From assembly GCA_944380515.1 (NCBI GenBank), contig CALWHT010000008.1, forward strand, positions 1 through 64,000: a DNA stretch of 64,000 nucleotides. Reading direction: 5' to 3'. The notes beneath the pieces are model-generated. The model made no database searches and had not been told where the DNA came from. It saw only the letters and a program-made list of their open reading frames with translations. The DNA is from an uncultured Roseburia sp. Its GTDB lineage: Bacteria; Bacillota; Clostridia; Lachnospirales; Lachnospiraceae. Every line of letters starts with the position of its first letter. Position 1 is the stretch's first letter. This document shows, piece after piece, positions 1-9,022 of this stretch. Made by a program: the position numbers and the translations under genes.

Positions 1-130
1 GCTGTTCCGATTACCTGATTAGGTGTTGCGTCTATATTTTATTTTTAGCCACCGAAAGATGGCTTACTTGCTATGCCCTTTATTTCTTGGCTGTCTTTCA
101 CTTATTTGTTTCAAACTTCTTCCTCCGATG

Positions 131-1099
131 TTATGTTCTATCCTTCGCCGCACGGAAAGCAATGAGCTGCGCCGCGATGCTGACCGCGATTTCCGCCGGA
201 GTCTCGCTGCCGATGGACAGTCCGATCGGCGTGATAACCCGGTCAAGCTGCTCTTTGGTATAGCCCTCCGCCGCAAGCTTCTCCCTGACAAACGCCGCCT
301 TTTTGCGGCTCCCCACAACGCCGATGTACGACGCTTCGGTTTTCAGCACAAAGCGTTCCACCTCCGTATCGCACAAATGCCCCCTCGTCATCACCGCGAT
401 ATAATCCTCGCGCCGGACGGTAAGCGTTTTCTCCAGTGAGGCAAAATCCGCCAAAAGTACACGCCATGCCCCCGGAAACAGCTGTGGCCTGGTAAATTCC
501 TCCCGGTCATCGACCACAACGCACCAGAAACCAAGATGGGACAAAAGCGGTGTAAGCTCCTGCGCGAGATGTCCGCCGCCAAACAGATAAACCGTACCGT
601 CATAGCAGAACTGCTCCGCATAATATGCGTTTCCGTCCCGCATGATTGTCGTGCGGCGCGCCTTTGCCGAAAGCTCCGAAAGAATCTGCGCCCTGCCGTC
701 CTCCAGAGGCAAAAGCAGCCAATACGGCCGGTGCTCCGCACCTGCCGCAAGTCCGTCCCTCACCCACTCGCGCTCCTTTTCCTCCCGCGCGTCCACAAAA
801 TAAAACAGCAGCTTCGCCTGACCGCCGCAGACCATGCCAAGCTCCGCCGCCTTGTCCGCTCCGAGCTGATATTCACGCAGACAGCTTTTTTTCTCTTTCA
901 GCAGCCTTTGCGCGGTCAAAATGGCCTGATATTCCAAATTCCCGCCGCCGACGGTTCCATAGCGCCGCCCCTCGCTGCCGACAACCATATAAGCTCCCGC
1001 GCCCCTCGGTGTCGAACCGCTGCCCTCGATGATTGCGACAAGCATACAGTCCTCATTTTTCTCAAGCTGCCGCCCTAAAGCCTCAAATAATTCCCTCAT
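131..1099 (-). CDS. XdhC/CoxI-family molybdenum hydroxylase accessory protein
   Basis: Accessory protein of the XdhC/CoxI family, which in known cases prepares or inserts the molybdenum cofactor of hydroxylases such as xanthine dehydrogenase. Seen: SGSTPRGAG at residues 27-35 and GGGNLE at 51-56 in the N-terminal half, then a Rossmann-like C-terminal half opening with YLFGGGHLAQEL. The ATG at 1099 gives 322 residues, normal for the family. The open frame continues upstream to 1384, but that part lies over the MOSC gene and shows no family similarity. It is the last gene of the eleven-gene minus-strand operon. No hydroxylase subunit is present in the window, so its client enzyme must be encoded elsewhere (inference). 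Confidence 0.9.
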   Translation of the reverse strand: MRELFEALGRQLEKNEDCMLVAIIEGSGSTPRGAGAYMVVGSEGRRYGTVGGGNLEYQAILTAQRLLKEKKSCLREYQLGADKAAELGMVCGGQAKLLFYFVDAREEKEREWVRDGLAAGAEHRPYWLLLPLEDGRAQILSELSAKARRTTIMRDGNAYYAEQFCYDGTVYLFGGGHLAQELTPLLSHLGFWCVVVDDREEFTRPQLFPGAWRVLLADFASLEKTLTVRREDYIAVMTRGHLCDTEVERFVLKTEASYIGVVGSRKKAAFVREKLAAEGYTKEQLDRVITPIGLSIGSETPAEIAVSIAAQLIAFRAAKDRT

Positions 1100-1166
1100 C
1101 GCACCCTTTTCCTCTCTTTCGGAAAACTGATGTCTCAAATCCGAGACATTTTTCCAAGGGAAATGC

Positions 1167-1598
1167 CTACGGAACCAGCACCAGACTGTCCCCCCTGGAA
1201 ATAACGCCGCCCTCGCGCACAACGGCAAACACGCCCTCGCGCGGCATAATGCAATCCCCCATCGTCTGATAAATCCGGCAATGCGAATGGCACTCCTTTC
1301 CAATCTGCGTGATTTCCAGCAGCACCCCGCCGCAGCGAAGCCTTGTTCCCGGTGGAAGCGTCTTAAAATCAAAGCCCTCCACAATCAGGTTTTCCCCGAA
1401 CGCCCCGAACGCCGCCTGCGCGCCGCGGGCCCGGAAGACCTCGATTTGCTCATAGGATAAAAGGCTGACCTGCCTGTGCCAGTTTCCTGCATGGGCATCG
1501 CCCAAAATGCCCCAGTCCCTGACAAATTCCGCCTTCTCGACCTCGTACTTTTCCGTTCCCCTTTTTTCGCTGATACAAATTCCTTTCACTACTCCCAT
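1167..1598 (-). CDS. MOSC domain-containing protein
   Basis: Small stand-alone MOSC protein (143 residues), the sulfur-carrying fold found at the C-terminus of molybdenum cofactor sulfurases. Seen: GDAHAGNWHRQVSLL, GENL and the cysteine-containing stretch GKECHSHCRIY, all typical of the family. Two starts are possible: an ATG at 1598 with GGAG 11 bases upstream, or a GTG at 1631 without a clear ribosome site; the ATG is preferred. It lies 55 bases after moaA in the same operon, which fits a role in cofactor sulfuration or transfer. The precise substrate is not known for stand-alone MOSC proteins. Confidence 0.85.
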   Translation of the reverse strand: MGVVKGICISEKRGTEKYEVEKAEFVRDWGILGDAHAGNWHRQVSLLSYEQIEVFRARGAQAAFGAFGENLIVEGFDFKTLPPGTRLRCGGVLLEITQIGKECHSHCRIYQTMGDCIMPREGVFAVVREGGVISRGDSLVLVP

Positions 1599-1653
1599 GT
1601 CGTCTGACACTCCGTTTTTGTGTATTTTCACTCTGCCATTTTCTTTCCGGCAG

Positions 1654-2607
1654 TCATCCGCCGATTTCCGCCATTGCCCGTGTCTCGGTCATCTGTGCGA
1701 AATTTCCGAAGCAATGCTCCCTGGGTTTATTGCGGATTGCCTCCCGCATCACGGGTAAAAGCTCCCTGCCGGGTATCCGCAGAACCTCCCTCAAATCAAC
1801 GCCCTCCCCGTAGCAGAGGCACAGCTTTAAGCTCCCCTGAGAAGTCAGGCGCACGCGGTTGCAGTCCTCACAGAATTTATGATGCATAGCGCTGATAAAG
1901 CCGACGGTGACGCCTGCACCCGGAAAACGGTAATACTCCGCCGGTCCGTCCCCAAACCGCTGCCGCAGACGCTCGGGCTGCCCGAAGCTCTCCTTCATTT
2001 CCTCCAGCAGCGCGTCGTTTGGCCTGCACGGCTCGGTTTTTCCGTAACCAATCGGCATCATCTCGATAAAACGCACCAAAAGCCCCTGCTCCATAGCGTA
2101 GGCTGCGATCGGCCGCCAGTCTGTTTCCCCGCGGTTGACCGTGTTGAGCTTTACCGCAAGCCCCCGCTCTTTTGCCGCCTGTATGCCCTCAAGCACGTTT
2201 GACAGGCTTTTACTTCCGGTAAGCCGCTCAAATTCGTTCTCATCCATCGTATCCAGACTCACGTTGACGCTGTCAAGCCCCGCGTCGGCAAGCTGTCCGG
2301 CAAAATCGGCAAGCAGCACGCCGTTTGTCGTCATGCCGACCGACTCCACGCCCGGCGTATGCCGCATCTGCCGAATCAGTTCGGGACAGTCCCGCCGTAC
2401 CAGAGGTTCGCCGCCGGTCACCCGGTAATGCGTGATTCCAAGCTGCACGCCCGCCTCCACGACCCTTACGATTTCCCGAAAGGTCAAAAGCTCTGTCTCC
2501 TTTGTCCCGGCGATATTCCCGGGGCTGCAATAGCGACAGTGCAGATTACAGCGATCCGTCACTGAAATCCGCATATAATCAATGTTTCTTCCAAATCCGT
2601 CCTTCAT
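1654..2607 (-). CDS. moaA: GTP 3',8-cyclase (molybdenum cofactor biosynthesis)
   Basis: Radical SAM enzyme that, with MoaC, converts GTP to cyclic pyranopterin monophosphate, the first step of molybdopterin synthesis. Seen: the SAM-cluster motif CNLHCRYC near residue 20, the glycine-rich VTGGEPLVRRD, and the C-terminal second-cluster cysteines in FCEDCNRVR followed by CLC. The protein ends in Gly-Gly, as MoaA does for its 3',8-cyclase activity. At 317 residues it is full length. It sits 6 bases downstream of the MoeA-like gene and belongs to the same operon as moaC and the mogA-type gene. MoaD, MoaE and MoeB are not in the window. Confidence 0.96.
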   Translation of the reverse strand: MKDGFGRNIDYMRISVTDRCNLHCRYCSPGNIAGTKETELLTFREIVRVVEAGVQLGITHYRVTGGEPLVRRDCPELIRQMRHTPGVESVGMTTNGVLLADFAGQLADAGLDSVNVSLDTMDENEFERLTGSKSLSNVLEGIQAAKERGLAVKLNTVNRGETDWRPIAAYAMEQGLLVRFIEMMPIGYGKTEPCRPNDALLEEMKESFGQPERLRQRFGDGPAEYYRFPGAGVTVGFISAMHHKFCEDCNRVRLTSQGSLKLCLCYGEGVDLREVLRIPGRELLPVMREAIRNKPREHCFGNFAQMTETRAMAEIGG

Positions 2608-2613
2608 CTTCCG

Positions 2614-3639
2614 CTACCAGCCCTTCCCAAAACCGCAGTTCGGGAATGTACATTGCGGGCAGTTCAGGCAGAGTCCGCCCTCACCAAGCGCTGCAAGCTC
2701 CTCCGCCGTGATACGGTCATCCGCCGCAAGGCGCGGCAGCGCCAAATCAAATATCGTGCGTTTTGCATACATGACACACCCCGGCAGTCCGACGATCGGA
2801 ATATCGTCCTTATAATAGGAAAGAAGAAACATCGCTCCGGGCAGCGCAGGAGCGCCGTAGGAGACAATCTTTGCCCCGGTATTTTTGATCGCAAGCGGCG
2901 TCCTGTCATCCGGATCCACGCTCATACCGCCGGTGCAGAGAATCAAATCCGCGCCGGCCGCAAGCGCCCGATGGCAGCCCTCCGTAATCCTTTCGTGGCT
3001 GTCATCAAATATTTCATGAAAGATGACCTCGATACCGTACTCCTCCAGCTTTTCCCGTACCACAGGGGTAAAGCTGTCCCTGATTCTCCCGTGGTATACC
3101 TCGCTGCCCGTCGTCAGAATTGCCGCCTTCTTCCGTTGGTATTTTTTCAGTTCGAACAGAGGCCTGCCGCCGCAAAGCGCCCTGGCCCGCTCCATTTTTT
3201 CCTTTTCAATGACAAGCGGGATGATCCTCATTCCCGCAAGCTTATCTCCCTGTCTTACCGGCGTGTTCCCGTGCCTTGACGCAATCATCAGCTCACCGAA
3301 GCCATTCACCCTGCGCAGGACTTCCCGGTTCACCTTAAAAAGACCGTCACAGTCTGCAAACAGCTCTATTTTTCCCTCGCTGACCTCAGAAGGGTGCATA
3401 TGCTCATTGCGGCACATCTCGCAGAGTATCTGCGCCGCCTCGTTTTCATGGAGCTTTGCTTCGTCCTTTTCCCATATATAAAGGTTTTCTTTTCCGACAC
3501 TGAGCAGTACCGGAATGTCCTCCTCGGTAATTACATGCCCCTTCCGAAATACCGGCCCTTTCGTCACTCCCGGAATAATCTGTGTAATATCATGGCAGAG
3601 CACCTGCCCCACCGCGTCCTCTGTTTTTACAAGCTTCAT
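2614..3639 (-). CDS. MoeA/CinA-like molybdopterin-binding protein
   Basis: Molybdopterin-binding protein of the MoCF_biosynth fold, a MoeA-like relative lacking the full MoeA domain set. Seen: ILTTGSEVYHGRIRDSF and LILCTGGMSVDPDDRTP, the two signature loops of the MoCF fold, and a cysteine cluster (CLNCPQC, then PNC) at the extreme C-terminus that could bind a metal. The ATG at 3639 has GGGAG 9 bases upstream; it overlaps the 3' end of yqeB by 50 bases. The frame is open up to 3774 but the extra residues are arginine-rich shadow of yqeB. This type occurs beside yqeB and xdhC-like genes in selenium-dependent hydroxylase clusters; a role in metal insertion or cofactor modification is inference. 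Confidence 0.85.
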   Translation of the reverse strand: MKLVKTEDAVGQVLCHDITQIIPGVTKGPVFRKGHVITEEDIPVLLSVGKENLYIWEKDEAKLHENEAAQILCEMCRNEHMHPSEVSEGKIELFADCDGLFKVNREVLRRVNGFGELMIASRHGNTPVRQGDKLAGMRIIPLVIEKEKMERARALCGGRPLFELKKYQRKKAAILTTGSEVYHGRIRDSFTPVVREKLEEYGIEVIFHEIFDDSHERITEGCHRALAAGADLILCTGGMSVDPDDRTPLAIKNTGAKIVSYGAPALPGAMFLLSYYKDDIPIVGLPGCVMYAKRTIFDLALPRLAADDRITAEELAALGEGGLCLNCPQCTFPNCGFGKGW

Positions 3640-4531
3640 CACCGATACGCTCCCTTCTATTCCGGCACAGTTCCGCGCAGACAGCCTCCAGCACGCCTCC
3701 CGCGATGCACCGCGCCTTGTCCGATATGGTAAAGCAATTTTTCCGTTCTTCCCTCCGGGGGTCAATGTCCGCAACCTTAAAGCCCGCCGTAACCGGATAG
3801 CCGTCGCGGAGCAGTCCGCGCAAAACGCCGGAAATCGATGATGTCACGGATACTTTTTCCGCGCATTGCACGCCGCACACGGGCGCGGCGGCAGACATTT
3901 TTTCCTCCGTCTCCGTCTCGCACACCGGTGCGATAAAAGCGATTTCCTCTCCCGCGGCAACGATGTCCCCAATCTGCCGGACACCGTAAAATATGCCCGC
4001 CGCCGGGGCATGCAGTACACGCTCCGACGTATAGCCTCCGATATTTCCGGGAATCCCGGTATTCGGCTGCGCCGAGCCCGCCCTGATGACGCGCCCGAGA
4101 TTATGTCCCCGCATGGTTTCAATCACGACATCCACGTCAGCGCCCGCCGTAAAGCCCGGCCCCAGGGCAATCGTAAGCGGTGCCATCCTGCGGTTTGTCC
4201 CGAGATTTCTTTTCGCGAGAATCGCGTCCACCACAGCCGCAGGCTTTAACGCGATAATGCTCTCCCCATCGGGGTCAACGAGTACCGGAACCCTGCCGGA
4301 GGTAATAACTTCCTCCGCTTCCGCGGCTTTGCAGATCAAAACCGCCTCCATGCCCTCCACAACCGTGGATTTTTCATACACCGCCTCACAGACTGCCGCC
4401 TGCCTGCGGATTGCCGCCGGACGCGGTGCCTCCAGCACCAGAACCCGAAAGCCCGCCGACCAGAGACGGTGAATCGTTCCCGTGGCAAGGTCACCCCCGC
4501 CGCGCACAATGATAAGCGCATCCTTTTTCAT
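3590..4531 (-). CDS. yqeB: selenium-dependent molybdenum cofactor protein YqeB (EF2563 family)
   Basis: Member of the YqeB/EF2563 family, associated by gene context with selenium-dependent molybdenum hydroxylases. Seen: N-terminal IIVRGGGDLATG, the core GPGFTAGADVDVVIET and the GNIGGYTSERVL stretch, all characteristic. At 313 residues it is full length; its last 50 bases are shared with the following MoeA-like gene. It sits in the middle of an operon that also holds selD and yedF, which is the context expected for delivery of selenium to a molybdenum enzyme. Biochemical activity of this family is not established. Confidence 0.92.
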   Translation of the reverse strand: MKKDALIIVRGGGDLATGTIHRLWSAGFRVLVLEAPRPAAIRRQAAVCEAVYEKSTVVEGMEAVLICKAAEAEEVITSGRVPVLVDPDGESIIALKPAAVVDAILAKRNLGTNRRMAPLTIALGPGFTAGADVDVVIETMRGHNLGRVIRAGSAQPNTGIPGNIGGYTSERVLHAPAAGIFYGVRQIGDIVAAGEEIAFIAPVCETETEEKMSAAAPVCGVQCAEKVSVTSSISGVLRGLLRDGYPVTAGFKVADIDPRREERKNCFTISDKARCIAGGVLEAVCAELCRNRRERIGDEACKNRGRGGAGALP

Positions 4532-4580
4532 AGTTTCCCCCGTTTTTTCCCATTTATTTTCCGCTTACTGCGCACGGCCG

Positions 4581-4817
4581 CTACAAACGCAGCCGCACCC
4601 GATTCTCGGGTAAAATCCCGGAATCCCGAATCGCCGTTTCATATACCGGAAATTCCTCCGCCGGTATCCTCCAGGCCAGTCCGCATCCCGCGGACACCTC
4701 GCCCGGGACAGGAATCAGCCTTCCCGGAATTTCCCGCTTCCCGCAGTAGCGCTCCATCGCCATCGCCTCCGATGTCGTCTGAAATGTCAGAAGGATATAC
4801 TCTCTTTTTTCTCTCAT
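4581..4817 (-). CDS. DUF3343 putative Se/S carrier-like protein
   Basis: Small protein of the DUF3343 family, about 78 residues. Seen: the YILLTFQTTSEAMAMER opening, the REIPGRLIPVPGEVSAGCG core with its single conserved cysteine, and the closing GLAWR. The conserved cysteine and steady association with YedF, SelD and class V aminotransferases led to the suggestion that the family carries sulfur or selenium; this is inferred, not shown. An ATG at 4817 is chosen; a GTG at 4841 is possible. It lies between yqeB and the desulfurase-like gene, with short gaps of 49 and 36 bases. Confidence 0.8.
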   Translation of the reverse strand: MREKREYILLTFQTTSEAMAMERYCGKREIPGRLIPVPGEVSAGCGLAWRIPAEEFPVYETAIRDSGILPENRVRLRL

Positions 4818-4853
4818 CCCTGTACCATCCCGCCAAAACACTGCGAAAAGCCT

Positions 4854-5987
4854 CTACTCTGAAAGCTTTCGCACCGCCCGAAGCGCAACCTCTACCTCCT
4901 CCTTCGTATTATAACAGGAAAAGCTGAACCGGACGGCTCCCTGCGTCCCGGTTTTCAGTGCCCGGTGCAGAAGCGGTGCACAGTGCGCGCCGCCGCGGAC
5001 ACAGATACCGTAATGCTCCCAGAGCCAGTCGCAGACCGCTGCGGAATCCTCTCCGCCGATATTGAGCGTCACGATGGCCGCGCGTTCTGCCGCCGCGTAA
5101 TCGCCGTACAGCCGCACGCCCCGGATATTGCCCGCGCCCTCGGCAAATCGGCGGGCAAGCCCGAGCGCTTTTTCATGCAGCTCTGTCACCCCCGCCTCCT
5201 CGATAAACGAAAGCGCCGCCGAAAGCCCCGCGATTCCGTGACCGTTTAAGGTCCCGGCCTCCAGCGCTTCGGGCATCACCGAAGGATGATGCCGATCATA
5301 GCTGTGGCTCCCGCTTCCCCCCGTCTTTAGCGGACGGACGGACAGTCCCGGCCGCACATAAAGCCCTCCTGTTCCCTGCGGCCCCATCAGTCCCTTGTGT
5401 CCGGTAAAGCAAAGCACGTCGATGTTATACTTTTCCACATCAATGGGCAAAACCCCCGCCGTCTGCGCCGCATCGACAATCAGCAGCAGACCGTATTTCC
5501 CGGCAAACTCCGACACCCGGCCCAAATCCGTAACATTTCCGGTCAGGTTGGAGGCATGCGTGACGACAACCGCCCGTGTGTGCTCCGTCCGGCTTTCCTC
5601 CAGTTTATCATACAAAAGCCGCCCCGCTTCATCCACGGCAAGATGTGTCACCGCTATGCCGCGCCCCTCCATTTCATAGAGCGGCCGCAAGACGGAATTG
5701 TGTTCACTGACCGTTGTAATGATATGGTCCCCCGGCGAAAACAGCCCCAAAAGAGCCGTATTCAACGCCTCCGTCGCATTGCAGGTAAACGCAATCCGCG
5801 AAGCGTCCGGCGCGTGGAACAGGCGCGCAAGCTGCTCCCTGGCCCCGTAAATCAGCCGGGAGGCCCCAAGGGTCGGCTCGTGCGCTCCCCTGCCGGAATT
5901 TCCGAGCGTACGGAGGGCTTCCACAACCGCGCGCTCCACCCCGGGCGGACGATAAAAGGAGGTTGCGGCATTGTCAAGATAAATCAT
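4854..5987 (-). CDS. cysteine desulfurase-like class V aminotransferase (EF2568 family)
   Basis: PLP-dependent class V aminotransferase of the type found in selenium clusters; probably a cysteine desulfurase or selenocysteine lyase that releases S or Se for SelD/YedF. Seen: [14 protein letters not shown] at the start, the PLP-lysine motif FTGHKGLMGPQGTGG, and the catalytic-cysteine loop RGGAHCAPLLH. At 377 residues it is normal length. Its start overlaps the yedF stop by 4 bases, so the two are translationally coupled. It differs from the IscS at 30.0-31.2 kb in length and in active-site loop, so the window encodes two distinct enzymes of this class. Confidence 0.9.
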   Translation of the reverse strand: MIYLDNAATSFYRPPGVERAVVEALRTLGNSGRGAHEPTLGASRLIYGAREQLARLFHAPDASRIAFTCNATEALNTALLGLFSPGDHIITTVSEHNSVLRPLYEMEGRGIAVTHLAVDEAGRLLYDKLEESRTEHTRAVVVTHASNLTGNVTDLGRVSEFAGKYGLLLIVDAAQTAGVLPIDVEKYNIDVLCFTGHKGLMGPQGTGGLYVRPGLSVRPLKTGGSGSHSYDRHHPSVMPEALEAGTLNGHGIAGLSAALSFIEEAGVTELHEKALGLARRFAEGAGNIRGVRLYGDYAAAERAAIVTLNIGGEDSAAVCDWLWEHYGICVRGGAHCAPLLHRALKTGTQGAVRFSFSCYNTKEEVEVALRAVRKLSE

Positions 5988-6607
5988 GGCTTTACCAGAA
6001 CCTCGGCCTGTGTCATTTTTTCAGCTATCACATACATATTCGTGACGCCTCCGACCCGAAGCTGCTCCTTTAAGCCATAGTAATCCAGACAGGTTCCGCA
6101 GGTTAAAATCTCAACCCCCTCACTCTCCAGCTGCTTTAAATCCTCAATCGCCGGGGAATCCTCACAGGTCAGCCTCGCTCCGCCGTTATAAAAAAGAATC
6201 GTCTGCGGCAGCTCGTCCTGCTGGGTCAAAGCGTAAAGAAACGCTTTCATCAGGGTGTTTCCAAGCTGTTCGTCCCCCTCGCCCATCCGGGAAGATGAAA
6301 CCGCGACAACCACATTGCGCCTGTTCCCGCAGGTGCAGGACTCCTGTGCCGCTTCGGGCTCCTGCACCTGATTTTCCAGGACGCCGTTTTCCTCCACCGT
6401 AAACAAAACCCTGTATTTCCGGGCCTCCAGCTGCTGCCCGCTGAAACCGTAGCCCTTTTGCTCCGCGAGCTTTTTCAGATTCTGCACCGCGATTTCATTG
6501 TCAACCAATACCTCCACCTGACCGGCGCCGTTTAACTCCCGGATCGCGTTTTTCGCCTTCACCACCGGAATCGGGCAGGTATCTCCCAATGCGTTTACCG
6601 TTATCAT
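5984..6607 (-). CDS. yedF: selenium metabolism protein YedF
   Basis: Two-domain sulfurtransferase-like protein of the YedF selenium family. Seen: an N-terminal TusA-like domain with the Cys-Pro motif [15 protein letters not shown], a linker carrying SCTCG, and a C-terminal DsrE-like domain with [10 protein letters not shown] and a CGTCLDYYG motif. At 207 residues it is full length. It overlaps selD by 4 bases upstream and the desulfurase-like gene by 4 bases downstream. This tight selD-yedF-desulfurase order is the usual signature of bacteria that use selenophosphate for a labile selenium cofactor; the exact transfer reaction is not established. Confidence 0.93.
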   Translation of the reverse strand: MITVNALGDTCPIPVVKAKNAIRELNGAGQVEVLVDNEIAVQNLKKLAEQKGYGFSGQQLEARKYRVLFTVEENGVLENQVQEPEAAQESCTCGNRRNVVVAVSSSRMGEGDEQLGNTLMKAFLYALTQQDELPQTILFYNGGARLTCEDSPAIEDLKQLESEGVEILTCGTCLDYYGLKEQLRVGGVTNMYVIAEKMTQAEVLVKP

Positions 6608-7647
6608 TTCCTTTCTTCCTTTCCAATCACATAAATTTCCGTCTGTTCCCTTGGGATAATTTCTCCCACAAGCTCCGCCGGAAGCCCCGCCTGACGCAGC
6701 TCCTCCAGCAGGCGCTCCGCATCCCCCGGCGCAGCCGCAATCAAAAGCCCTCCCGAGGTCTGGGGGTCAAACAGCACCTCCTCCATGGCAAACGGCACAT
6801 GTTCAAACGAGACAAACGGGCCCGCGTGGTTTCTGTTTTTCTGACCGCCCGCCGTCAGCAGAAATTCATCGGCACAGGCAAGCGCCCCCGGAAGCACCGG
6901 AATCCGCCCCGCGTCAATGCGGCAGGAGCACCTGCCGTCCATCATCTCATGCAGATGTCCGAGAAAACCAAAGCCGGTCACATCCGTGCAGGCGTGTACC
7001 TCGTAGCCGCGGCAGATTTCGGAAGCGGTTTTGTTGAGCATCGTCATAGAGGCAACCGCCTCCCTCATCGCTTCCCGGGAAGCCTCATGCACTCTGTCCG
7101 CGGCACAGATAATCCCGACGCCGAGCTTTTTGGTGAGAATCAGCTTATCACCGGGCCTGCCCTGATTATTCGGATAGATGCGCGCCGGGTGTACCGTCCC
7201 CGTCACGGAAAGACCGTACCTGACACCGTCGTCGGCAATCGAATGTCCGCCCGCCAGTATGCCGCCCGCCTCCGTCACCTTGCTAAGACCGCCGCGCAGG
7301 ATTTCCCCGAGAATATTTAAGTCCATACTTTCGGGGAAGCAGACAATATTGAGCGCCGTCTTTACGTCCCCGCCCATGGCATAAATATCACTCAGCGCGT
7401 TCGCCGCCGCAATCTGCCCAAAGGTATACGGATCCTCCACCATCGGCGGAAAAAAATCCAGTGTCTGCACCACCGCCGTATCATCCGAAATCCGGTACAC
7501 CGCGGCATCGTCCTTACTGTCATAGCCAATCAGCAGATTTTCATCCGGCGTCTGCTTCGGCAGCCGCTCCAGGATTCTGGCAAGCACGCCTGCGCCAAGC
7601 TTTGCCGTACAGCCTCCTCCCTTACAGAAAACAATTTTTTCCTCCAT
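6604..7647 (-). CDS. selD: selenide, water dikinase (selenophosphate synthetase)
   Basis: Makes selenophosphate from selenide and ATP. Seen: the active-site loop [11 protein letters not shown], where a cysteine (not selenocysteine) lies three residues before the catalytic lysine; the metal-binding aspartates in [11 protein letters not shown] and [26 protein letters not shown]; and DPQTSGGLL near the C-terminus. An ATG at 7647 gives 347 residues; a GTG at 7659 with a closer GGAAAGG site would add four. No selA, selB, selC or Sec tRNA is visible in the window, which together with the molybdenum genes suggests the orphan-selD labile selenium cofactor pathway rather than selenoprotein synthesis (inference limited to this window). 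Confidence 0.93.
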   Translation of the reverse strand: MEEKIVFCKGGGCTAKLGAGVLARILERLPKQTPDENLLIGYDSKDDAAVYRISDDTAVVQTLDFFPPMVEDPYTFGQIAAANALSDIYAMGGDVKTALNIVCFPESMDLNILGEILRGGLSKVTEAGGILAGGHSIADDGVRYGLSVTGTVHPARIYPNNQGRPGDKLILTKKLGVGIICAADRVHEASREAMREAVASMTMLNKTASEICRGYEVHACTDVTGFGFLGHLHEMMDGRCSCRIDAGRIPVLPGALACADEFLLTAGGQKNRNHAGPFVSFEHVPFAMEEVLFDPQTSGGLLIAAAPGDAERLLEELRQAGLPAELVGEIIPREQTEIYVIGKEERK

Positions 7648-7675
7648 ATTGATGTTCACACCTTTCCGCCGCCTG

Positions 7676-8164
7676 TCAATGGGAATCGACGCGTCCGAGT
7701 AATATATCCATGCCGTGCTCCAGCGTGCCCAGCAGATACGAAAGGCTCTCCTCCACCGCCTTCGGACTGCCCGGCAGATTCACAATCAGGGTTTGTCCCC
7801 GGATGACGCTTACCCCGCGGCTTAGCATCGCACGCTTCGTAATCGTCATGCTGTAGGCCCGGATAGCCTCCGCGATGCCGGGCGCGTTTCGTTCCGCCAC
7901 TGCAAGCGTTGCCTCCGGCGTCACGTCCCGCACGGAAAAACCGGTGCCTCCTGTTGTGAGGATCAGATTCACTCTGCACTCGTCCGCCAGCCGCAGCAGT
8001 TCTCTCTCCAGCAGCTCTCTCTCATCGGGCAGAACGCAGTAAGACACAACCTCATATGTCTCGGGCGAAAGCAGCTCTTTGATTCTTCTGCCGCTCACAT
8101 CCTCCCGCTCTCCCGCAAAGCCCTTATCGCTTGCGGTAATAATCCCCACCGTATATCTATCCAT
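7676..8164 (-). CDS. MogA/MoaB-type molybdopterin adenylyltransferase
   Basis: Member of the MogA/MoaB family, which adenylates molybdopterin before metal insertion. Seen: [20 protein letters not shown] at the N-terminus, the signature [20 protein letters not shown], and [13 protein letters not shown]. The ATG at 8164 has GGAGG five bases upstream, giving 162 residues, a normal length; the frame is open upstream to 8269 but there it overlaps moaC. It directly follows moaC (1 base gap) and precedes selD (28 bases). Whether it is the true adenylyltransferase or the MoaB branch cannot be settled by eye. Confidence 0.9.
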   Translation of the reverse strand: MDRYTVGIITASDKGFAGEREDVSGRRIKELLSPETYEVVSYCVLPDERELLERELLRLADECRVNLILTTGGTGFSVRDVTPEATLAVAERNAPGIAEAIRAYSMTITKRAMLSRGVSVIRGQTLIVNLPGSPKAVEESLSYLLGTLEHGMDILLGRVDSH

Positions 8165-8165
8165 G

Positions 8166-8648
8166 TCAACCTCCATTCGCTGTATAATGTCCGCTTTTTC
8201 CTCCGTCCTTTTCCAGCAAACGAATGTCCGAAATCCGCATGCCGCGGTCCATCGACTTGCACATATCATAAATCGTCAGAAGCGCTACGCTCACACCGGT
8301 GAGCGCCTCCATCTCAACACCGGTTTTCCCGACGCACGAGGTTTTGCAATACGCTGTGACGCAGCAGTCCTCCTCACAGAGTTCAAAGGTTATCTCGCAG
8401 TCAGTCAGGGCAATGATATGGCAAAGTGGTATCAGCTCCGCATTTTTCTTCGCCCCCATAATCCCCGCAATCCGGGCGACGCCGAGCACATCACCCTTTT
8501 TTGCCGTCCGGTCCGCAATGGCCTCATACACCCTGCGGCTGATATATATGCGTCCCGACGCGACAGCGGTACGGTAGGTATCCTTCTTTTCATGGATATC
8601 CACCATAACCGCATTTCCTTCCTTATTAAAATGAGTAAATTCAGCCAT
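8166..8648 (-). CDS. moaC: cyclic pyranopterin monophosphate synthase
   Basis: MoaC completes the first molybdopterin step by rearranging the MoaA product to cyclic pyranopterin monophosphate. Seen: KGDVLGVARIAGIMGAKK, the IPLCHIIALT motif, GVEMEALTGVSVALLTIYDM and the catalytic KSMDRGMRISDIRL. The ATG at 8648 has AGGAG 9 bases upstream and gives 160 residues, the usual length. It is the first gene of the molybdenum/selenium operon. The 370 bases upstream are shared with the divergent LTA synthase gene. Confidence 0.95.
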   Translation of the reverse strand: MAEFTHFNKEGNAVMVDIHEKKDTYRTAVASGRIYISRRVYEAIADRTAKKGDVLGVARIAGIMGAKKNAELIPLCHIIALTDCEITFELCEEDCCVTAYCKTSCVGKTGVEMEALTGVSVALLTIYDMCKSMDRGMRISDIRLLEKDGGKSGHYTANGG

Positions 8649-9022
8649 GCCCTCACACTCCTTCTTCTGGGATATTCTACTATGAAACTCCCGCAGATAC
8701 AAGGTGCTTGTGCATACGCCAGACATGGCAGAATAAGCCTGTTTTAAGGTACTTTTTACCTGTATTGCCCTTTATTTGGACATAATTTGTTCATTTCTTA
8801 TTCATATTTTACATAAAATCACGGATTGTTCACACTTTTTTATACATCTTTCCGATTGATTTTTCCCCAAAGAAGCGATATATTCTCATAGTATCACATT
8901 TTATATTTTTACAAAAGCTTTACAGTGATTTTACTTTCAGAGGGGAGTACACCCCGAACAAACAGGAAATGCCGGTTTTATTTACCGATAGCTATAATTA
9001 TTTTGGTTGGGAGGATTTCATA
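8649..9022. promoter_or_regulatory. divergent intergenic region with probable LTA-synthase-like promoter
   Basis: AT-rich 374-base gap between moaC (minus) and the LTA synthase-like gene (plus). For the plus strand a good promoter is seen: TTGATT at 8856-8861, 17 bases, TATATT at 8879-8884, which leaves a leader of about 130 bases. For the minus-strand operon no convincing promoter pair or molybdenum-cofactor riboswitch could be recognised by eye. No open frame with coding character lies here. Confidence 0.5.

Noticed and set aside
1..130. Inverted repeat AGCCA/TGGCT near 47-66 as terminator of the molybdenum operon
   Set aside because: Only five pairs and followed by A-rich, not T-rich, sequence on the minus strand.
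131..438. Long open frames on the plus strand across the molybdenum operon
   Set aside because: High-GC antisense shadows with arginine-rich, low-likelihood protein content and no regulatory signals.
6604..7647. Selenocysteine in SelD
   Set aside because: The active-site codon is an ordinary cysteine codon and no in-frame TGA with a downstream element is present.
8649..9022. Molybdenum-cofactor riboswitch upstream of moaC
   Set aside because: The conserved core of that riboswitch class could not be recognised; a covariance-model scan would settle it.
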